DNA from: Perilla frutescens
Taxonomy: Eukaryota > Streptophyta > Magnoliopsida > Lamiales > Lamiaceae
Direction of reading: 5' to 3'
Length of the DNA: 64,000 bases
Assembly (NCBI GenBank): GCA_026008535.1
Contig: BRKX01000006.1
Coordinates: 38,180,664 to 38,244,663 of the forward strand
The notes under the pieces are model-generated. The model saw only the letters and a list, made by a program, of their open reading frames with translations, ran no database searches and was not told the origin of the DNA. Positions 21,277 through 31,880 of the stretch are shown piece after piece (positions within the stretch are counted from its first letter, which is position 1; each line of letters opens with the position of its first letter). The translations under genes were made by a program, and so were the position numbers.

Positions 21277-23066
21277 TCACGAGCATCCGCTGTCAAAGTA
21301 CCAGCTGCTCTTTGCGTGAATATTGAGGGCGGTGTGAACAACATAGTTCCTGTGACTGTTCCAGGATCTGTTCCGCACAGATTGTCTTTTGAAATTTAGG
21401 TTATTCTGAGATCGACCTTTCCTTCTCATTCTTCTGAGATCATTGATATAGTACCTACAATATGGTCGATTGTGACCAGGTTTTCCACAATAGTGGCAGA
21501 CAACTCCATTCTTTCGAGGCTGTGACTTTTGAGGCTGTGGCTGCTTGATCTCAGATTTAAATTCAGGTTCTGGAACAGATTCATCGTGCTTTCCAGATGT
21601 TTGTCCTTGACAGAAACGATCGGAAAACTTTCCACCAGTGTATCCAAGACCTGTATGGTCCTGCAGACTTTTTTCTTTAGAAAGGATGTCATCGAGCTGA
21701 GATGATCCAGAATTCATCATCTTGACAATCTTCTTAAGATGAAGCAGTTCACCATTCTGAGAGTGAGAATTGTTTTTAGACTGTTGAAGGTCATTCTGCA
21801 ATTCACTGAGGCGTGTGGACAAACTATCTCTTTCTTTAATGAGATCACCATTCTCTTTCATCAGCCCTTCATTGACTTTAACCACCATGATCCAGCTCTC
21901 ATGAAGCTTTTTGTGAGCTTCTATAGCAGACTCTTCAGTGAATTCTTCATCATCACTGCATTCCGAAACATTGTCATTATGTCTGTCAGGGACAGAGTTA
22001 GACACAGGTTCTTGGTTAGAATGTGTTATGAAAGCAATATGGTTGCTCACGCATTCTTCATCACTCCCACTATCATCCGGATCATCACTTTCACTAAGAG
22101 TGGAACTGTAGGATTTATTCTTCTTCTTTAAGGTGTTAGCACATTCAGCTTGATAGTGCCCAAGACCACCACATTCTCTACACTTGACCTCCTTCTGTTT
22201 ATCTTCAATGAAATCTTCATCTTTAGATCTCCGAGGTTTGGAGAATCTATTCTTGACAGAATTATTCTGTGAAGGCTTCTCATAACGTTTGACAAATTTT
22301 GAGAAGTTCTTTGTCAGAAGGGCAATTGACTCAGCCAGATCATTTTTGTCAGGGACATTACTTGGACCATCAGAACTGGAGCCGGCTTGAAAAGCTATGC
22401 TTTTCTTCTGAATTGTCTCTTCATCTGTGAGACCCATTTCAAAAGTCCTCAGGGACCCCATCAGCTCCTGTAACTTCATCTTGCTCACGTCCTTGGCCTC
22501 TTCTATCGCCGTGACTTTATATGCGAATCTCTTGGGAAGAGATCGCAGAACTTTCCTCACAAGTTTCTCCTCAGGTATGGCATCACCAAGTGCAAAGCTT
22601 TCATTAGCTATGTCAAAATCTTGGTGTTGAAATCAGTAAGCTTTTTACCTTCATCCATTCGAAGGTTTTCAAATCTGGTAGTGAGGAGGTGCATACGAGA
22701 TGCACGAACACTGCTTGTTCCTTCGAAAGCAGTTTGAAGAATATCCCATGCATCCTTTGCCTTGTCACATGTGGAGATGAGTTTGAACACGTTCATGTCC
22801 ACTGCAGAAATAATGGCGTTCATGGCTTTAGCATTTAGCCCCATGATCAGATAATCAGCATCGTCAAACTCTTCTTCTGGCTTCAGCACCGCTTTGCCTT
22901 TCTCATCCTTCTTGATAGGAGGCTTCCACCCTTTAGTCACCATCTTCCAGGCACGCTCATCAATTGAGCGAATGAAAGCTGTCATACGAGCTTTTCAATA
23001 GGTATAATTATTGCCATCAAGGAGCGGAGGTTGCACCGTCGAGGCTCCTTCTTTCATCGAGTCCAT
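21277..23066 (-). pseudogene. Gag and protease start of the Sirevirus (one stop, one frameshift)
   Basis: Start chosen at the minus-strand ATG at 23066 (MDSMKEGASTVQPPLLDGNNY), the usual opening of copia gag. A TGA at about 22995 replaces the tryptophan of NYTYWKARM. Gag continues (FIRSIDERAWKMVTKGWKPP, DAWDILQTAFEGT) to a frameshift around 22560-22608. The second frame holds LRSLPKRFAYKVTAIEEAKD, two CCHC knuckles (CRECGGLGHYQAEC and CHYCGKPGHNRPYC), a coiled-coil-like stretch (LIKERDSLSTRLSELQNDLQQ) and the protease motif WYFDSGC. Two zinc knuckles in a long gag are typical of Sireviruses. Confidence 0.85.
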
Positions 23067-23129
23067 CTCGGCAAAAACAACATAGTAACACGGATTAATT
23101 CCCCAAGATCAACCCTGAATACAGGCAAC

Positions 23130-23145
23130 CCGCTCTGGTGCCAAT
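23130..23145 (-). other. Primer binding site of the Sirevirus
   Basis: Directly inside the 5' LTR the minus strand reads ATTGGCACCAGAGCGGG. It corresponds in position to the initiator-tRNA-Met site TGGTATCAGAGC but is a variant (GGCACC for GGTATC). Confidence 0.65.
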
Positions 23146-24057
23146 TGAAAAACAGTAATCCATGCTTATACGTTTTTAGTTAACTCCTTAAAAACTGTTC
23201 TGTGATATGTGTGGGACAGATGCAAGAACATAAAATAACAAAGCAGTAAAAACGCACAAGATGATAACCCAGTTCGGTTCAACCAACCTACTCTGGGGGG
23301 ATTGCTCCCAAACTTGAAGATTCGACTGGTACACCTTCGAAGAGTATATTAAGGATCTTACACATACAAGCCTCCCGCCTTATGTCGCCCGTTCTTCTCC
23401 TCGAACTCTTTTGCTAGCCGAAAGTTGTAACATCCCCTCACAACCGTGACACTAGACTCCCTCTAGCTACCCACGACTTCAACTTACAATCTCTCCCGAG
23501 ATTACGTATAAAACTGGAATAAAAAATCCCCTCACGTGTTTCACTCATAAACACTCAAGACTAGTCTATCACTTTGAATGTTTTAATGAACAACTACTAG
23601 TTACAACAAAACGACCACAAACTGATTCTAACACTAGAATCTAAACAAAATATCAGTGGTACCGATTGCTCCTCAATTCGGTCTTCATATAGGCGTTGAT
23701 CTCCATCCGCCACAAATATGGTATGTGGATTGTGGTTTGTGGCCTTCCATACATGTGTAGATACTCTCCATGTGTAGAGGGGTTAATTCAGCACTGGATC
23801 TACACCACAAGGCAGTAAAACGAATTAATCTTGACCTTCCAAACTCCTTCGACACAAGATCTTTCCAACAAAGAAACTGCCATAAATAGAGTGTCTCTGG
23901 TTCTGTCTGGGACATACTCTGGAATAGTTCACCAACTGTTCTTTCTTTTCTTGCACAGCGGAAAACAAATCTTCGTGGGACATACCCAGGCACACATTGT
24001 CGAACATATCTCGCCAATTAACAACACAAAACTTAGTGCATAACGATGGCACTAACA
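23146..24057 (-). mobile_element. 5' LTR of the nested Sirevirus
   Basis: A 912-bp partner of 14416-15327 with matching ends. It is followed by GTTTC (24058-24062). Element B gag continues immediately after it, so the element is a complete insertion of 9642 bp. Confidence 0.95.
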
Positions 24058-24062
24058 GTTTC
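24058..24062. repeat. Target site duplication GTTTC, right copy
   Basis: It matches 14411-14415. Joining the flanks at one copy restores the reading of the element B gag linker. Confidence 0.9.
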
Positions 24063-24282
24063 CTTGCACTGTGCGAGCTGCAGTTAACTGAGTTTTGAGG
24101 GACTCAATCTGCTTCGTGAGTTTGGCCAAGGCATCGGCCATACGGTTCTCAGATTCGCGCTGCATGCGCATCATATGCTGAGACAGTGCATCAAAATGGT
24201 ATTTGGAGTCTTTGGCGTCCCACTGCTTTTCAGCGATGTAGGACGTCTCTTCCATTGCATGGGACGATTTGGGATCTTCCAA
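24063..24282 (-). pseudogene. N-terminus of element B gag
   Basis: The minus-strand ATG at 24282 opens MEDPKSSHAMEETSYIAEK, followed by a heptad-like helical stretch (MMRMQRESENRMADALAKL, TKQIESLKTQLTAARTV), probably a coiled coil for particle assembly. The reading stops at the Sirevirus insertion and continues at 14415 downward with the alanine/threonine-rich linker. Distance and frame are consistent with one gag gene split by 9.6 kb. Confidence 0.7.
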
Positions 24283-25143
24283 AAGGGGTGTGTGTTGACC
24301 TCCTTTAGTATTTGGTGGTTTTGTGTTCTATGGATTCATTGCACCTGCACAGACGAACAAACGTGAAGAAATAAAGTCTGTACCTCACAATCCTCACAAA
24401 CACTCGTGTTTAAGCACTCTTGATTTTTCCACTCGTGTATGTCTCTCAAATTGATGTGGTGCACGTGTGGAGTGAAAATTTGGGGGTGGGTTGATCGAAA
24501 AATTCAGCAGCTTCTCTTTACTAGCTCCTCTGGGTCTTCTTCAAGCTCCAACGGATAAAATCAAGCCGGAAGGTTGCTAAGAGTAGAAGTAGGCATGTGG
24601 AATGAGTATTTCGGGTAGATGGTGTATATGGACCACGGGTGTACGGGTGTACGAGTGTATGGGTATACGGGTGTATGGACTATGTGGTGTATAGGGTGAG
24701 CCGGGAGTAGGTGTAGATGGACTGAAATTTTCGAACCCTACAGATGCTAGGACTCGCAAATAATGGATGAGGATGGAAGATTTTGAATAGATATGGATTA
24801 AGATGGAAGGAAATCTAAACAAGGAAATAAATCTAGTAGATAAAGAAAAAGACTTTTGGATGTGTTTAACCAATGTGAACACAATCTAAAAATCCCTAAA
24901 TATATGGAAACAAATCTAAAAACAAGGAATTAAAATCAAAAACACAATAAACAATCTGATTTTCATTTTTTTTTTGACGATTTTTTTGTGCTGTAGGGAT
25001 TCGATCCCTCTGCTCTTTTCTTCTTCTTTTTTTTTTCAATGAACAATGCAAGTATTATAACTCGAAAAACTCAAAACGAGAAAATGAACAAAAACAACGT
25101 ATTGAACCACGAACGACAGAAATCGACGTGGCTCTTGAAAGGA
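24283..25143 (-). other. Untranslated leader and degenerate primer binding site of element B
   Basis: No gene is supported here. The stretch contains a GTGTACGGG-type minisatellite-like run (about 24636-24690), AT-rich sequence, a short tRNA T-arm-like palindrome (about 24999-25011) and, touching the LTR at 25131-25143, a minus-strand segment TCCTTTCAAGAGCC. That segment resembles a decayed TGGTATCAGAGCC primer site. Confidence 0.55.
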
Positions 25144-26004
25144 TGAAAGGATGCAGAAGCAAGGAACGGAATAACGTCGGATGCGTAAGGGATCAATACG
25201 AATAAAGAGAAAACATAAAAATACTCGGCTAGGAACGAACAAGACTCGAACGGAAATAGAACTTACTAGAATGCGTAGACTCGAACTAGGACTCGATGGA
25301 ACACTTGAATGGCTTGAGGTGGCTGGAATCACGGTGGTATGGCTGGAATTGGTGGTGGTGGTCGTCGGAATTGATTAGATGAGCGGCGACGATGTATGTT
25401 GTGGAATCGGCTAAATTCGGCGAACCCGTGTTGAAAACCCGAACGCGCACGTCTAGCTTCTCCGGATAGCAATTCTCCCAAGTAATTAATTATACCCTGA
25501 AGAACTTAAATAAGACTATTGGTTTGCTAAATCAATAGAATGTTTGGAGGATAAATTCAATCAACAGAAGATCAGGAGACAAAAGTGAAATAACTTCTTG
25601 TATTCATGTGATTGTCTCACTTTTAATGTAACACATGGTATCCCTATTTCTACTAAGCATAATGGACGAAAATTAGAGTCCTAGAAGTAATAAAAACTGA
25701 TCCAAAACTAATCCTAAACAAACTAGGATGAAATCAAAAGATACCAAAAATAAGATAAGAAAAATCTATCTAAATCTAACTAGATAAGGATAAATCACAA
25801 ACTGATTTTGGGCTTCAATATTCGCACCTAATTGGACCTAATTAATCATAACAATGGGCTGAATTAAGTGATTAAATTCGTGGCCCATATTATGGTTAAT
25901 TAATTCTTGCCACCTTTTGCATGAAAAAAGCAACTTGTCGGATTCCCATGCAAACGCGTAGAACTCTTCATGCACACTTCCAAATGGCATGATTCTTCTT
26001 CTCA
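25144..26004 (-). mobile_element. LTR shared by element B (as 5' LTR) and fragment C (as 3' LTR)
   Basis: This 861-bp copy matches 8635-9586 without the 90-bp duplication. On its left is the leader of B with a PBS-like site; on its right is the 3' end of another pol copy (C). This is the layout expected of an LTR-internal-LTR-internal chain from unequal recombination. Its TATA site is changed to TAGAAATA (25645-25652). Confidence 0.8.
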
Positions 26005-26802
26005 CGTCTTCATGCTTCCTTCTTCATCATCAATGGATATCATGGTGATCAATCTTGAGCTGCCCTTCACTTCATCTTCATACATTACGAATTTACGACG
26101 TACGGAAGCTTGTAAATAAGCTTGTAACTTCTTTGCTCGCAAACGCGTCATAGGACCTCTCAATTGTAGCTCCGGATCATCCTCTTCTTTGCCTAGCTCG
26201 ACCTCATCATTCCCCCCCTGTTGAAAAGAATTCGTCCTCGAATTCACAGGCTCATCATTATTGAACTCAGCATCTGCAGAAAAGGGAGATAAGTCAGCAA
26301 CATTGAATGTAGATGAACACTTGTACTCACTGGGTAAATCAAAGCGATATGCATTGTCATTGACTCGACTCAACATGGTGAACGGTCCATCTCCTCTAGG
26401 CATCAATTTTGATTTTCTCAAGTTAGGAAACCATCCGGGACTCAAATGAATCCAAACGCGATCTCCAGGCTGGAAAATCACTTGCTTGCGCCGTTTGTTC
26501 TTTTGAACAGCATTACGTGCACCAACAGCTTCAACACGCGCACGTACTTTCTCATGCCTCTCCTTAACTTGTTCCGCTTTTCTTGTACCTTTAACACTTG
26601 TTAGATGCTCAACAGGTAAAGGCAACAGATCATTAGGCGTTAGCGGATTAAAACCATAAACAAATTCAAACGGAGACATATTGGTAGATGAATGCACAAC
26701 TCTATTATAGGCGAATTCAGCATATGGCAAACAATCTTCCCATGATTTCAAGTTGTTTTTAACTAAAGCACGCAACAAAGTACCTAAAGTTTTGGATGAC
26801 AT
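26002..26802 (-). pseudogene. C-terminal integrase and tail of fragment C
   Basis: One uninterrupted 266-residue minus-strand frame corresponds to the two-piece tail of copy B. It contains WEDCLPYAEFAYNRVVHSSTN, PFEFVYGFNPL, KNKRRKQVIF, GDRVWIHLSPGWFP, NDNAYRFDLPSEYK and GPMTRLRAKKLQ, ending GSMKT with TGA at 26002-26004, which is also the LTR start. It lacks the frameshift seen near 9800 in B, so that lesion arose after the two copies separated. The start is fixed by the same upstream deletion as in B, not by a true initiation site. Confidence 0.85.
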
Positions 26803-27202
26803 GCAGTAGAAAACAACAGTTTGGTACCTAACTTACCCCATAGTACACGCCAAAAATGTGCAAGAAACTTAGAATCCCTATCACTAACAATAGTTCTAGG
26901 TATTCCATGTAAACGCACAACATGAATAAAGAACAAGTTGGCAATGTGTACAGCATCATCGGTTTTCCTACATGCAATGAAATGAGACATCTTGGAAAAC
27001 TTATCAACTACAACAAAGATGGAGTCTCGACCAGATCTAGACCGTGGCAAACCAAGTATGAAATCCATAGATAAATCAATTCACGGTGAAGACGGGGCTG
27101 GTAGAGGCGTGTATAAACCAAACGGGTGTGAGGTAGATTTCAACTTTCTACATGTAATGCATCTACTACACACATTCTCAACATCATGCTTCATACGTGG
27201 CT
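26784..27202 (-). pseudogene. Integrase zinc end and core of fragment C (same lesions as B)
   Basis: The reading matches 10365-10784: MDFILGLPRSRSGRDSIFVVVDKFS, VSDRDSKFLAHFW, STACHPKL, and stop. TGA at 27081-27083 and the TAG near 27200 are at the same codons as in B, and the QTDGQT deletion is the same. It is a dead integrase core. Confidence 0.85.
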
Positions 27203-27701
27203 AAAAGAAATGCTCATGCAGCAAGTTTAACATTTTAGACACACCAAAGTGACCCATTAAACCTCCCGCATGCGATTCTAGAACTAACAACTAACGCATA
27301 GCAGACTTAGGAATGCATAACTGTGAACCCTTGAACAAGAACCTATCATGCACGAAATATCCATCATATGCACGCAATTTTGAACGACATTCAGCATAGA
27401 TAGGGGCGAAAAATTCATCACATGCATATAACTCCTTAATTGCATCAAATCCTAACATCTTAGCATGCATTAGGTTTAAGAGAACGTACCTTCTCGACAA
27501 TGCATCAACAACAACATTATTGGTGCCTTTCTTGTACTTGATGACGTATGGAAAAGACTCGATAAACTCCACCCATCGTGCATGTCACTTGTTCAGATTT
27601 TGTTGGCCCTTTAGATGCTTCAAACTCTCGTGATCCGTGTGAATCACGAACTCCTTAGGCCATAAATAGTGCTGCCACGTTTCCAAAGCTCTCTTGAGTG
27701 C
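27203..27701 (-). pseudogene. RNase H end and zinc domain of fragment C, truncated
   Basis: Minus-strand frame 27572-27291 reads MEFIESFPYVIKYKKGTNNVVVDALSRR, then FVHDRFLFKGSQLCIPKSAMR and a TAG (27291-27293) that copy B lacks. The match to B continues to 27701 (inside the ETWQHYLWPKEF region of RNase H) and stops there. At 27712 the sequence becomes Tat internal DNA. The upstream part of pol, gag and a second 5' LTR are absent. Confidence 0.8.
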
Positions 27702-27711
27702 TTTAAAAGAA

Positions 27712-28362
27712 CCAGGGCATTATAAGAACCTAAAGTAGGGAGAGTCACTGGACGGTTTTGAAAAAATGGAAATGCAATAAAAAAAGATAGGGAGAACGAA
27801 TAAAAAAGAAAAAAAAAGAATAAAAAAAAAGTTTCCCCTAGTCCGAATGTTCAGAATTCCCACACTATCGAAAAATTTATAATCTGAACAGTGAATGAGG
27901 GCATGAGGAATTAAGAAAAAAGTTGGTCGTTTGTCTAGTGAACGCTCCTGAGAGTTTTAGCTCAGTACATATAGAACCCCACCTTACCTAAAGAGCCCCA
28001 TTACAGCCCATGAAAGTCCTTTTGATACTTATGCATTTTTCCATTTATGAAATTGAAGAAAGAGCACTAGCAAGCTTATGGAATGAATAAGTATCGAATG
28101 ATTGAGTTCGAGTGTAAACACTGAGCCTAAACACTGTGTGAAGAGAGTGTGGGAGGACCTATACGCTCAACTCAATTTTGACTTGCTAGGGCATGCTGAT
28201 TACACAATAAAGTTTGTTATTGAAACGCTGTGCCCACATGGATTAACAGGTTGCATGTTTTGTTTCTTTCATGTCTGTTTCTTATCCTTTCCCTTTTGTT
28301 TTTCATTTCTGGGTTCTTCGTACCCCATGCTTGAGGACAATCATGACTAAAGTGTGTGGGTG
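27712..28362 (+). mobile_element. 3' internal region of the first Tat unit
   Basis: This segment duplicates 33190-33843 with few differences: CCAGGGCATTATAAGAACC, A-rich runs, a conserved 80-codon open stretch at about 28102, and the polypurine-like AAAGTGTGTGGGTG before the LTR. I do not assign a function to the short open stretch. Its presence before two LTRs shows a tandem chain. Confidence 0.8.
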
Positions 28363-29942
28363 TGATGAGTCTATTTATTTCGCATTTTTCTGGGCATTTT
28401 AGTCGCTCTAAGTATCCTTTTTAGTGTCTTTATGTCGGAAAAGAACCAGGAAAGTGGTTTGGGCATTCTGAGAGTCGAATCTGGCGAAAGAGGTGTTTTG
28501 GCCTTCAAATAAACTGAAATGGATGAAATGGGCATATCAAATAAAAATCAACATGAGCAGAAGATGTCGTGCCCACAGTACTCGCGCAGATTCAGAGGAG
28601 GCAGTGAAAAGGGCATTCCCGAAAAAAGCGGGATTCTGTTGAAAGAAGATAAAATTTGGCGCTGGATCCTTATCAGAATTGAAATCTGAATAGAAAAAGG
28701 AAAGTTTGTTCGTAGATGGACTCTTGGACAACAATTTGGAAGATAAGGATGAGATTCCATAAATATCGGGATTTATCCAACAGATAAGGAAGTTTCCTTA
28801 TCCAGTCAGAGTCCAGCCGGCATAGGAGATCCAGCAGATAAGAAAGTTTCCTTATCCAGTCAGAGTCCTGTGGGCATAGCAATCCGGTAGATATGGAAGT
28901 TTTCCCTTTTTGGAGGATTTTTATTTGATCTTTTGTACTCTTTTAAATACTAGTTTGATAGTGAGAAAAGGAGAACTCCATACCATATTATTTGCTGCAC
29001 TTTTATTTTCGCACATAGTTTAGTTTCAACGCTACTTCGGGAGCAAGACAACCCAGGGCCTTATGCCCACAGGGATTAGGATTTATATTTAATGTTTTTT
29101 ACGTTTGACATTGGAGTTGGATGAGTTTTAATTCAATTCCAGTAAGTTTTTATTGTTTATCATGTCTCTATTTTATTTTTTTATAATTCCATCTAGCATG
29201 AGTAGCTAGATTTATATTCCGGGTTGAACAAAGATGAAGATTTAACACACACTTAAAACTGGTGAGGCCGTGTGGGCATTTTACTGTACGAATGAGTTTC
29301 TGCCAGGTTTTGTTCCAATGCTAGAAAAAAAGCGTGTTTAATATGACTAATGTGGTTGATCACTCTTTAGTCGTAATGGGCATTCTAGGGCTAAAAGAAT
29401 TAATGAATCGTGACTGTGTGTTAATTCGATAGTAGCTGGGAACTTGGTGGGTTGTTGTGGGCACACGAGGAATCAGTAAACACAACAAACTTAGGTTCGT
29501 CTAGAGGCACAAGCTTCATATCATTTACATCTCTTAGGGGAACCAGGAGGTGGGTGGTATGTTAGGGATTTAATTGACAAGGAATCACTTTTAAATCCAA
29601 ATCGAAAGGATGAATGAGGAGATGCAGTGAGGAATCTGATCTCCATAACTGGGTGATTCAGTTATACAGAAAAATCAGTGTGCCCATGATCGAGTGAGTG
29701 TGAGTTAAATTGGAATCTAGTTCAATACCGGAACCTTTTGTTATTTGATATTCTTATTAGTTTATTTTTGCAGATTTACTTTCAGTATAGTGACAACACA
29801 AAACCCTCCCTTTTTTATTGGTGACTCGAAGGTGGAATCACATCAGCTCTCTGTGGGATCGACCCTTACTCATAGCTAGCTACGCTCGTTGTGGGCACAG
29901 GAGCATATAAATTCATTTTGAGGGCGAAACGACCGCGTGTCA
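28363..29942 (+). mobile_element. Second LTR of the Tat array (5' LTR of the complete unit)
   Basis: The 1580-bp LTR starts TGATGAGTC and ends CGTGTCA. It matches 33844-35425 nearly base for base. It is followed after four bases by a classic Tat/Athila primer binding site. A possible TATA element (TTTTAAATAC) is near 28943-28952. Confidence 0.9.
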
Positions 29943-29946
29943 AAAT

Positions 29947-29964
29947 TGGCGCCGTTGCCGGGGA
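29947..29964 (+). other. Primer binding site of the Tat-type element
   Basis: TGGCGCCGTTGCCGGGGA is the hallmark primer binding site of plant Tat/Athila-group Ty3/gypsy elements. Confidence 0.9.
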
Positions 29965-30050
29965 GCTGATATCCGGTGATTTTACTTTCCAAGCTTGTGT
30001 GCCTGGAAGTTGATGCCCAGCACTTCTTCAAGTGAAAATCTATTGTACGA

Positions 30051-31775
30051 TTGAAGATAGAGAAAACTTCGAGGAAGAACAGAGCAGCAGCGAAGAGGGC
30101 ACGCCAAGCTGCAAACAGACCTCGTGAGCCCACACCACCACTAGAAGATCGAGAGGAAGCAGGGCACGAGGAGGAAGAACAATTTGAGAACGGCTACACT
30201 GATAATATGGCCGTTGAAGGAAGAACTTTGAGACAGTTAGTCTTTCCAACTAACATGAATCTTCGCCCAATGGGCATTACAATTCCAGTAGTTACACAGA
30301 CATGGGATCTGCAAGCAAGCTTCATCCAAATCTTGCCTAAATTTCATGGGATGACTGGAGAGGACCCTCAAAGGCATTTGCAAGATTTCGAGATGGTTTT
30401 CCAGACTCAACCATCTAACCATGGATGAGAGGAGTATGTGCGGTTAGTCTCGTTCCCTTTCACTCTTCAGGATGGGGCACGAGACTGGCTGTACACTCTG
30501 CCGACTGGTAGTGTGACCACATGGGGGGAACTTCAACAAAAATTTATGGAGAAGTATTTCCGAGCTTCCAGAGTGCAGGAGATGAGAAGAAGGATCGGAA
30601 GTCTGAAAATGGGCATGAACGAGACTTTCTATGATTACTGGGACCGTTTCCAGAATATGCTGGTGAAATGCCCACAGCACCAGATAACTGATTATGATCT
30701 GATCCAACACTTTGTTGGAGGGTTGGGGCCACATGAGAAGACGATTGTTAATGCATCTTGTGGAGGGTCCATATTGAACAAGCGACCAACTGAAGCCTAT
30801 AGAATTCTGATCGAGATGGCTGAAGACAACCGAGATTTTGGTGGAAAGGGCACAAGAAGCGTAAATGCATTTGGGAAATCATCCAATGATGAGAGCATGA
30901 TTGAAAAGTTATGTGAATGAATTGGAAAGGCTATTACAGTAGCAATCACATGCAGAAATCCCAGATCATGTGGGGTGTGTAAAAGTGTGCTTCATTTTAC
31001 CGCCGAATGCCCAATGCAGGAGGAGATACAAAACGTTAATGATGTGGAAGGACACAACAACCATCAGTGGAGATATGATCCTCACTCTGAAACATTCAAT
31101 TCAGGTTGGTGAGACCATGAGGACTTCAGATGGAGAAGGCCTGAAGATGCTCCACCGATGTGACCTCCACCACCAGAGGAAAAAATGAGATCGAGGTTGG
31201 AAGATTTAGTCCAAGCCTTGGCAGAAGAAAACGTGAAGGCTGCGCAAGAGAATGAAAAATTTAAGCAAGAGACAAGAGCGGACTTTGCCAATATGAGCAA
31301 ACAAATTGCTCAATTAGCCCAAACGGTTCACAGATTGGAAGTAAAAATTGGTAAACTTCCATCCCAAGTGGAGAACCCTTATGAACGAGTTAATGTTGTG
31401 ACCTTGAAGAGTGGGAAGGATTTACTGGAAGTGGTTTGTTCAGCTGAAATGGAAAATGATGTGCCCACAACAAGAGAACAATCATCAGAGAATGGGGCAC
31501 AAGAAGTCAGTCAGCCTACTCTCGAGCCCATTCGAGATAAACAGAAAATTTCTCGAGAACCTCTGGAAAGGGCATTACAGGAAGGACTAACTGATCAAGA
31601 TGCCCTTGATGAAGATGATGAAATTCAAGATGCAGTTAATATGCTTCATTCACTTAAGGAGATGCCACCTGGAGTAATGAATTACAATGTGCCCATAAGA
31701 AGCGATAGTGACAAAATGCTACCTTCTACTATGCCAACACCGAAGTTGGAACACAAGCCACCATGGGGCATTTAG
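30051..31775 (+). pseudogene. Gag of the Tat-type element (stops and frameshifts)
   Basis: Gag builds the particle around element RNA. Segments in order: basic N-terminus (KTSRKNRAAAKRARQAANRP) at 30051; FIQILPKFHGMTGEDPQRHLQDFEMV, the conserved gag opening of the Athila/Tat group; a TGA at 30426; then LVSFPFTLQDGARDWLYTLP, WGELQQKFMEKYF and FIGGLGPHEKTIVNASCGG-like text (30438-30918). A stop and frameshift (30918-31185) remove the zinc-knuckle region. A final open stretch (31185-31775) holds a coiled coil (FKQETRADFANMSKQIAQLAQ) and an acidic tail (LDEDDEIQDAVNML), ending PPWGI-stop. The usual pol does not follow. Confidence 0.8.
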
Positions 31776-31880
31776 AAGCTTAATGGAGAGCAAGTTGGGC
31801 ACAACAAAAAGTTCCAGATCGAAGAATCGGAAGAAACGGGCATGGAAGTCAATGATGATGATATTCTTTAAGAAGAAAGA

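Noticed and set aside
20407..22131. Several plus-strand frames of 70-130 codons opposite Sirevirus gag and pol
   Set aside because: Antisense shadows of recognised gag, integrase and protease sequence.
24990..25015. tRNA T-arm-like palindrome (AGGGATTCGATCCCT) suggesting a tRNA or SINE
   Set aside because: No acceptor, D or anticodon arm around it; it lies in the leader of element B and is short enough to be chance.
28102..28350. An 82-codon frame repeated at 33583-33831 in the Tat element
   Set aside because: Conserved only because the DNA is duplicated; the C-terminal half is a T-rich hydrophobic run from low-complexity sequence, and no domain is visible.
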